This document shows, one piece after another, positions 57,544 through 64,000 of a DNA stretch of 64,000 bases (its first letter is position 1; the number at the start of each line of letters is the position of its first letter). Source of the DNA: Trametes villosa. Taxonomy: Eukaryota; Basidiomycota; Agaricomycetes; Polyporales; Polyporaceae. The DNA lies in the NCBI GenBank assembly GCA_002964805.2, contig PUDQ02000131.1:62001-126000 (forward strand), given 5' to 3'. Below the pieces are notes generated by a model. That model did no database searches and was not told the origin of the DNA. It saw only the letters and a program-made list of their open reading frames with translations. The position numbers were made by a program, and so were the translations under genes.

Positions 57544-58550
57544 CCTCCAACTGGCCTTCCAGAAGTGCTGCAGTCAGGTTCCCTTGTCGCCTCCTGCTTC
57601 CTTGCTTGCCCCTCTCTTGCCCGTTCGTTCAAACACCCCTCGTCGCACCGATCTTGTCAGCTGGCATCGAGCCCCTTCCCAGTACGGGGTGCGCAGCGGT
57701 GCAGCACGCACTGTCCCGATACCGCTCCCATGACGCAAGTGCGCACCTGCCTCTGTTGCACCGTTCATAGTGCCAACCTCCTACTGGACGCCAGTGCACT
57801 TTCATCTTGCAATCTCATATTCACATTCCCATCTCAATCCCAGCCATGTCATCCATGGTCCTGCACTTGTCATGATCGATTACCCTGCCTCCTCACCGTT
57901 TGGTCGTCTCCACGTTCCCACCGCTACCGCCGACTTTGCCCCTCTCTCGTTCGCGTTCCGCCTGTGCACTGCCTGGCCGATTTGTTGTTGTCACTCGCCA
58001 ACTACTGTTTGGGCACGCAGGTGCAGTCTCGTGGTGTTGTTTTCCCGCTTGTGTCCTGTCATGGCCAATGCCTCATATTACTGTACATAGGAGAGCTCAG
58101 TGAAATGCAGATATGTCTGGACTTACTTACAATACACAAGCGCAACTTCAGACAGGAGTGCATAGCCCTCAGGCCTGCTACTTTGTATCCCTGCTAAAGC
58201 AACACAGTGCCTGGCGCCCTGGCTTCGCTCTCTCCCCCTCTCAGCTTCCTCAATGATCTTCTCGTCTCGCGCTCGCTCTTTGACCTCAATTTCATAGTCG
58301 CCCTAACAGGGAATTCATGGTGCAGTACTCACATCTGCGTGCCAGTTTAGCAGTCCCCAGTTTGTCAGCGACAGTACCCAGGGGAACAATTAGTTACATG
58401 CTGGTGCTATGAAATTGATGTCCAGGTGTGAATTTCATGGCACCGTACTGACCTCTGTGTACCAATCCAAGGGTCATCACACATATATCACGCATATGCT
58501 GGGTTATCACACTTTAAGGCACGCATATGCTGGGTTATCACACTTTAAGG
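57544..58550. other. C/T-rich island, no supported gene
   Basis: Pyrimidine-rich on the plus strand. A 210-codon ORF (57565-58197) is open but Cys/Ser/Leu-rich with no domain or codon pattern that argues for translation. A tandem 35-bp unit (CGCATATGCTGGGTTATCAC.. twice) lies at about 58491-58550. Confidence 0.35.
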
Positions 58551-58655
58551 CCGCACGGTCTTATAAAATATAGGTTAACATGGCCCTTTGCCTGCCCTCA
58601 TAATGCCATATTCATGCAGGTCACCTCGCATTCCATTCGGTTATACCGGTATACT

Positions 58656-58898
58656 ATGGTACACCCCGGACTGCCTCCGGCGCCACCACTACTCTCGGAA
58701 ACTGTCACCAAGGGAGATTCCACGGGACTCATCCCGCCAGCTGCAAGAATGGTCAAGTCAAATGCTAGAAAGTGTGCATCCAGTGAGTGGGGGAGCTCGC
58801 CGGGCAGGAGGTGCACACACCATAATGAGACTCTTGGAAAGCTCAGGTATTCTGTGCAAAACGGGCATGAGTATGCTCGTTGGCGTGATGCAGAATAG
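58656..58898 (+). CDS. Possible 80-aa ORF, unsupported by homology
   Basis: ATG 58656 to TAG 58896-58898 reads MVHPGLPPAPPLLSETVTKG, then PPAARMVKSNARKCASS. The composition is plausible, but no family is recognised and no splice signals help. It may be noncoding. Confidence 0.2.
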   Translation: MVHPGLPPAPPLLSETVTKGDSTGLIPPAARMVKSNARKCASSEWGSSPGRRCTHHNETLGKLRYSVQNGHEYARWRDAE

Positions 58899-58955
58899 GG
58901 GGCTTACTGTGGTCTTCTTCAAGTTGCACTTCAGCAAGAGCTTCTTATAGAGGCA

Positions 58956-59298
58956 TCAGGACATCGCCATAGGCATAGCTTGAGTTTGTGGTGTTATGCT
59001 GTACGGGAAGTCAACAAGGTCCCATCCAATAGCAGCAGTGTCCAACAGAAACGAGGTGTCCATGCAAACATCGACAATATTGGGGCCGAAAGAGACCACA
59101 CCCATAACGAGCAAGTTGGCCCCGGCGGCAGATGCAGAGAACACCTGTTCTTTGTTGGTGGCAGCCCAGTGTCGGCTACCTATGAAAAACAGGTGTTAGC
59201 ATTATTTGTGGATGGGGATGCAAAGCTAGAAACCTACAGATGATCAGCTCACCTATAGACTGCCAGTTATGGTGTTTGCGAGACAATATTTGGTGCAT
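58956..59298 (-). CDS. Two-exon gene, 89 aa, unknown function
   Basis: Exon 1 is 59298-59253, exon 2 59179-58956, with a 73-nt intron (ATAG|GTGAGC..TTTTCATAG|GT). The join is in frame and the combined length is exactly 90 codons. It begins MHQILSRKHHNWQSIG, continues RHWAATNKEQVFSASAAG, then a hydrophobic ANLLVMGVVSFGPNIVDV and FLLDTAAIGWDLVDFPYS. The hydrophobic middle could be one membrane segment. It lies downstream of the gene at 59469-60510 on the same strand and might be part of it, since the start codon is not strongly supported. Family unknown. Confidence 0.45.
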
Positions 59299-59468
59299 GC
59301 ATGCGCCTCCAGGGCACAACTATGTCCATCCGCGCCCGACCAGCGAACATGATAGGTTGTATAGGACACTAATCAGAACCGGTAGCAGCAAAGGATCCAC
59401 TGTATAGTATGCATGATGCACAACTACCGCCATTCAAATGAATTCCGGATGTACAATCATGGTTGTTC

Positions 59469-60510
59469 TTAGTCGTTGTGTACAAGCTGCCATTCAAACC
59501 AGCACACATAGTAGTCTAGCACGTAATCAAAGCAGGAAGCAATCTGCAAAAGATTGTGTCAGATGAGATATACACGGACTCGGAACAGGTAGGGCCCACT
59601 TACATCGTCGTAAGTGACCTGCCGCTTTGGGGCCTTGTCCGACCAGTACTGCCCGCCTGCATGGCCGCCAACAGATCCCAACAAAATGTTCTTTGTGTTG
59701 CGGTTGAGCGTAAACGCACACCATTTTTGTTGCAGCACGATGTAAAACGTCACCAGCGTACACACGACGGTCGACGTCAGTGTGCCGTGGTGCCGGCGAA
59801 CGACGAACTGTTGCACATATGAAGCAATTAGTAGCATGATGTAGCACTTTGCTCACATACAGCCCGACTGGGTACATGTAGGTGTTGTCACCCGTGTCCT
59901 TGTTCGCGTCTCCGGAGTGGTTGTGAATGAACAACATATTGAGATGATAGAGATGGTGGTGGTTGGAGGAAGAGTATGAATAGTGCAGCCAGAAGGCACA
60001 AACCACCTTAAATACGTACACTGTCCCATACTAGGTCGAGGTCGTGTGTAGCATCGAGCACATCCTTTCCAATCGTGAGCAGGGGATCAATTTGGACATG
60101 TGTATTGGGAGGGTACAAAACACGACGGAGGCACAGGCGAATCGGGTATCTACACACTACTGCAAAGTCAGTATGGTGCATACTGGTGATTAACCAATAC
60201 TCACCATCTTTCTCCCTGACACGAACCCAAGTGCCCAGATCCGGCCTCCAAATCGGGAACAGGTTGACCGCTCTGTACAGCACGACGATGAACGGAGTAA
60301 GTCTTTGTGGATATTGGTCAGGTATTTGGCATGTCAGCGCAGCTTTCGTTGGGGAGAGCCTTTTGCAATGAGAGGACCATCAACACCGTGCGTGGTGGTT
60401 ATCTCGCCGGATCCGCAGTTGTTAACTTGTACAAGACAATCAAATGCACTTGCAAACCAGTACACCACACACGGTGTTCCATATACGACGGGGGTCGCTG
60501 TGTACGTCAT
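59469..60510 (-). CDS. Five- or six-exon gene of unknown function, about 210 aa
   Basis: The best-supported exons are the part ending 60205 (AVNLFPIWRPDLGTWVRVRE), 60159-60020 (RYPIRLCLRRVLYPPNTHV, DPLLTIGKDVLDATHDLDL), 59898-59857 (DTGDNTYMYPVGLY), 59807-59604 (VVRRHHGTLTSTVVCTLVTF, GSVGGHAGGQYWSDKAP) and 59543-59469 (ASCFDYVLDYYVCWFEWQL, TAA). Introns of 45, 121, 49 and 60 nt join in frame with GT..AG ends. The likely start is ATG 60510 (MTYTATPVVYGTPCVVYWFA), but the join from that exon to 60275 is uncertain. The exon at 59807 has a hydrophobic stretch that could be a membrane segment. No domain is recognised. No lesion is seen in the supported exons, so this may be an expressed host gene. 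Confidence 0.5.
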
Positions 60511-60539
60511 GGTGAGGGGAGGATAATCAGCGACCAATG

Positions 60540-61055
60540 AATGTGGACTCACATACTGATGCTACATTCACTGAGTGTGGAATTGTCTGCTCGTGAATGA
60601 TGGGGGTGCGGAACATACGGTGTAGGATGGGAGTGTGGCGGGGTAACAAGCAGCTAAGGATGTGACCCCGTAATGGGAAGACAGGGAGATAGGAGATGGA
60701 ACAACGAGGAACGAAGGAAGGCAAGCTTGACAGGCGAGAGGGTTTGATTGGGCGCTGGGAAGGAGCACGACCAGCAGATGAGGAGAGAGCCATAGGAGAG
60801 CCCGATGAGGGGGTGGCGCGGAAGGGAGTGAGGAGAAAGAGTGGGAAGAGCATGAAAACAGAAGACAGCGAGACAAAGTAGGACACAGCGAGGAGGTGTG
60901 GTAAGTGGATGAGGTGAGGAGGAAGAGAAGGGAGACAGGCGACTGGCTGGCGATTATTGCACATACTGATCAACAAGCGTCTACTGATCAACGAGCGTCT
61001 ACTGATCAATGAACAAACAATTGCTCCTGTGTCTGCACACAGATCGAAATTTCTT
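60540..61055. other. Purine-rich island, no gene
   Basis: Strongly G/A-rich on the plus strand from 60655 to 60950. A short tandem unit (TACTGATCAACRAGCGTC) repeats at about 60964-61010, just before the next element. Minus-strand ORFs here are Ser/Pro/Leu low complexity. Could be the upstream region of the 60510 gene. Confidence 0.35.
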
Positions 61056-62732
61056 TACAATTGATGAGGAACAAAGAGATCATTTTTATGGGGTGAGCTC
61101 CCAGCCAAAATGTGTGACACTGATCCGACCCCGTGGGAAAATATTTTGAGACTCAGCTAATCAGACCTTAGATCTGAAATAAGTGCCACATACAACTTCT
61201 GCATACAAACCTAGGGTTAGGGTCCTCATCCATTAGAAACTTTAGGGTTAGACACTAGAATACCCACACAGCCACTCTGACTGCTTGCTAACTTTGCTCT
61301 AGTGCTCACTGCTGGGCGCCTGTGTAACCCTAGATGGCACAGCATGGGCAGTCATTCTGCCAACCACTATTCAAAGCAGCAGAGGGCGCTAACAATGCTT
61401 CTATGAGGGGCATACACATTGCTTATACTTTGAAAGTAGGATAGCGACAGTATGCAAAATCACACTATGTTAACCTATGTTGCCCTTTGTTGCAGCCATA
61501 CTTCGTTGATGTACACTCTTAGCCAAGTGCAAGTCTTCAGTAGGCATGTCCGCATGCCCCAGTACAGAGCTAGTGTGGGCACCTAAGTGCAAGTGCCTTG
61601 CTCAGTCATAGTTTGTTGCTGTATAGGCTATGGTGCACTATACTCAATTGTTGTGAATGCTGTAATAGCTTGGTTGGTAGCTGTGTTAACTGCTCAACAT
61701 CATATACTTACATATGCCATAATCTTGGCAACTTGGTATTAAGAGTAATCTCTCTCTGTGCCACAGGCCTCTATTACACAATGAACAGCCTGGCCTGATC
61801 ATGGAGCATCAGGAGGTTAGGCTATGGCACTGTACCCTCATACAGTGGAGCTCTAGAGGAGCTTTATAAGGGTATATAATGCATGCAATTTAGATATACA
61901 CTGTAGGAGGTGTGAGCCGAGAAGTGGCCATCATGGCTTTTAGTAGACACTTTCAAGCAGTATTTTGCTGAACCCTGTGCATTGTGCAATGCAATGCCAT
62001 TATTTCTCAGCACCATTTGATAGCTCTCAGAAACACCTTCCTGACAGTTTAAAATACTTGAAATTAGGATATAAAATGAATGAGCTATGGTAAACATTCT
62101 GCAAAAAGCGCCCAATTTTCAAAAACATTTGGCCCAGGCCCTTGGTTGCGGGGCCTGTGACTTCTACTAGCGCCAAACAGACAGCCACATTCTGCCTCCT
62201 GGGTGCTTATTTTGCGGGAGGAAAAGGCTTCGAGAGCTCTGCTTCAAGATGTAGTAAAACAGCTTTAGCGCAATGAATAGAGGGTATAGAGCCACAGAAA
62301 CAATCACATCAGGTAGCCCTTGACCATAGGTGTATTATGGAGCAAAGATATACACCATTTAGTAAGGAGACTACTATGTAAACAGTGATTTACTGCTTTT
62401 TGGCTTGGTGAACAAGACATCAATGGTTTAAAGGGACAGAGGGGTGCTTGTATCACAATTACACCCCTTTATACTTTCCAGGCCGAAGCAGGGTCTAATG
62501 ATATCATAGTGATCAGTTCAAATTGACTGTACACTGCTGTACAGGTTGAGTAAGTGATTTATAAGTCCTTCTAATGACATTTTTCAGAGGAGATGTAATG
62601 GTCATTAATATACGTAAACACCCCCATGTCTTAGAGCTCATGAGCACCTTCCTAATAGTATATTACACATGCCATTTGAATCAACACTGGAGGAGCAGTG
62701 GCCAAAGAAACCAAAGGAGGGGGCAATAATGT
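61056..62732 (+). mobile_element. Helentron-like element, 5' part, near-identical inverted copy of 21278-22879
   Basis: The 5' end TACAATTGATGAGG is at 61056, preceded by T. The copy ends at GGGGGCAATAATG near 62732, just short of the second hairpin. The translated shadow ORFs at 61598-61798 and 61864-62115 are identical to those at 22336-22136 and 21819-22070, so the two copies are very recent. It keeps the empty LINE target site (inverse of ATTAGGAAGGTGCTCATGAG) at about 62637-62660. Confidence 0.85.
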
Positions 62733-63425
62733 TCCCTTGTGTGCAAGGTCCCCAGAAATTGAAGCAGATTTTGACCAGCACCCACGGTCCACGCCGGCCC
62801 ACTGATGTTTGCCTGTGTTTGCCCCTGCTCTAAACTCATACCGAGTCCACCTTTTGTGCGCCGGTTTTCTTCATTTTCACCTCAACACTCGCCACCAACC
62901 GTCTCACTCTCGGTAAACAGCCTTTGGCTTACCACGGCCCTTTCGGCACTCACCCTCTTTACACAGGCCATGTCATCAAACGCTGCCCTGCCCTCCACTC
63001 CCTCATCACACGGCGTGCCTACACACCCTGTAACACCACCCACCGCCTCCGAACACCAAGGTCGCAGTGTCACCCACATTCATATTGGTTGCCCCCCCTG
63101 CATGCTTTATGCATAAAACTACCCACCCTCTGTTGTAGTGCACACCTTCTGTTAATCTGTGTGTTGCACGCACACCTCTGCTGAAAGCCAATTGACATAA
63201 TATATATGCTCAACTATTTTGCTGTAAGGGCTATGTGTGACCCGGTCTGCACATCCAACCACACTCCCGCTGCGCGCATGGCCTCGCGCAACAACCTGGG
63301 CCGCTTGCTTGGGCCTGCATTGTCTGTGGCAGACCTCCCTGCAATGACCTTTACTGCCTGGTGTGTCCGCATCATCGTTGACGCTGCTTGCGCTGCCCGC
63401 GCCCTCAACTCAGACGCCAAGGGTT
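62733..63425. other. GC-richer island; downstream side of the 63.8-kb gene
   Basis: A plus-strand reading at 62970-63116 (MSSNAALPSTPSSHGVPTHP, TAA) is short and low complexity. Open minus-strand stretches upstream of 63214 read through exon 3 and introns of the next gene. Nothing else supported. Confidence 0.3.
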
Positions 63426-63865
63426 TCACCCTTGCTGGCTGCCCTTGTTTCCCATCTGCACCTGTATTGCTGTTTAGTGCTACATTTATGCGCAACACGG
63501 CGAGCTCACCTTCTTCTTCCTCCCAGCCTGCTCACACTTCTTGACGCCATACTGCCCGTCCTTGAACGTGGCAAAGGAAGCGGGTTCGAGTGTCATAGTG
63601 AATCCTGCGCCTCTTACATAGGGCGCAATCGTCTTCCTGGTCTTAATTCAATACATGCCCATCACATTATGCATGGGCTCACCTCATGGACACTGGCCTC
63701 ATTGTACCGCCAAGTAGCAGGCCTGGATGCCACTATAGCAGTGTAGACCAAGTCTCCGCGCGGACCTGTCACCATATATACTGGGATGTCGGGCCACGCC
63801 ACCAGTATGAGCTCAGTGCCGCGCACGACATAAGGTGCCCCTGGATCGAGAACTGTTAGAATCAT
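63426..63865 (-). CDS. Three-exon gene, 116 aa, unknown function
   Basis: Exons are 63865-63683, 63641-63510 and 63461-63426 (TGA). Introns of 41 and 48 nt are phase 0 with clean ends (GAG|GTGAGC..TTAAG, AAG|GTGAGC..TACAG). Exon lengths of 61, 44 and 12 codons fit exactly. The protein begins MILTVLDPGAPYVVRGTELI, continues LVAWPDIPVYMVTGPRGDL, then TIAPYVRGAGFTMTLEPASF, FATFKDGQYGVKKC, and ends in a basic GRKKKVQMGNKGSQQG. The N-terminal 70 residues look like a small beta-rich domain. A 30-codon ORF (ATG 63970) lies upstream on the same strand and could be a leader ORF or another exon. The gene may extend beyond the window edge. No family is recognised. Confidence 0.6.
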
Positions 63866-64000
63866 GGTCCTTTCTGTTCACCGTGCAGGCAGCGTATCAA
63901 TTGTATGCTCGTGATTGAACAAACTCTGCCTTGTGAAGTTGTTGTATTCTTCCCTGGTCATGCGGACCATGGTCTTGCGTTACACCTTGAGGTATTGGCT

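Noticed and set aside
57565..58197. 210-codon plus-strand ORF
   Set aside because: Cys/Ser/Leu-rich reading of a pyrimidine-rich tract with no domain or splice support; likely chance.

Overview
This window looks like a repeat-rich chromosome segment of a filamentous basidiomycete, probably an Agaricomycete. The evidence is indirect: spliceosomal introns of about 45-120 nt with GT..AG ends and CTAG/TACAG acceptors, a multi-exon hAT transposase, a Tad1-like non-LTR retrotransposon (endonuclease, RT and RNase H in one ORF2), and a Helitron-type RepHel protein ending in a cysteine-peptidase-like domain. No rRNA, tRNA, CRISPR array or bacterial-type operon was seen. Nearly everything is transposable-element sequence, much of it nested.

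Layout. At 1-9.7 kb, a 5.85-kb hAT transposon (1902-7755, 8-bp target duplication GCCAGAGT) holds a seven-exon transposase gene with two lesions, a second four-exon gene that reads intact, and a solo LTR just upstream of the transposase start. A 520-bp hAT-type MITE lies at 8624-9143. From 9.7 to 62.7 kb the window is built of about ten copies of one AT-rich element family. Its ends match the Helentron/Helitron2 plan: the 5' end begins TACGATTGATGAGG; the inverse of that motif sits about 30 nt inside the 3' end, followed by a short hairpin and a terminal CAAG; insertion is between two T residues with no duplication. A full-length 6.69-kb LINE (14587-21277) lies in one copy. The family's own coding capacity survives in two broken pieces: a RepHel N-terminal part (42578-43813) and a helicase C-terminal plus peptidase part (36642-38495), the latter inside a copy inserted into the former.

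Between the elements are islands of other sequence: degenerate coding remnants (22.9-24.7, 26.1-26.3, 33.2-36.5 kb), a Ty1/copia fragment (46.7-47.4 kb), an 0.75-kb inverted repeat pair (47.4-48.2 and 51.3-52.1 kb), and GC-richer islands at 54.1-55.6, 57.5-61.0 and 62.7-64.0 kb with small multi-exon genes of unknown function.

The most unusual feature is that the Helentron-like elements carry long hairpins at up to three fixed internal positions. At two of these positions the outer stem is conserved. The inner stem differs between positions and, in one case, between copies at the same position. Some copies show a paired substitution that keeps the stem, several have lost one arm, and one loop has been invaded by a foldback element. 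I know of no description of exchangeable hairpin cassettes in this element class.
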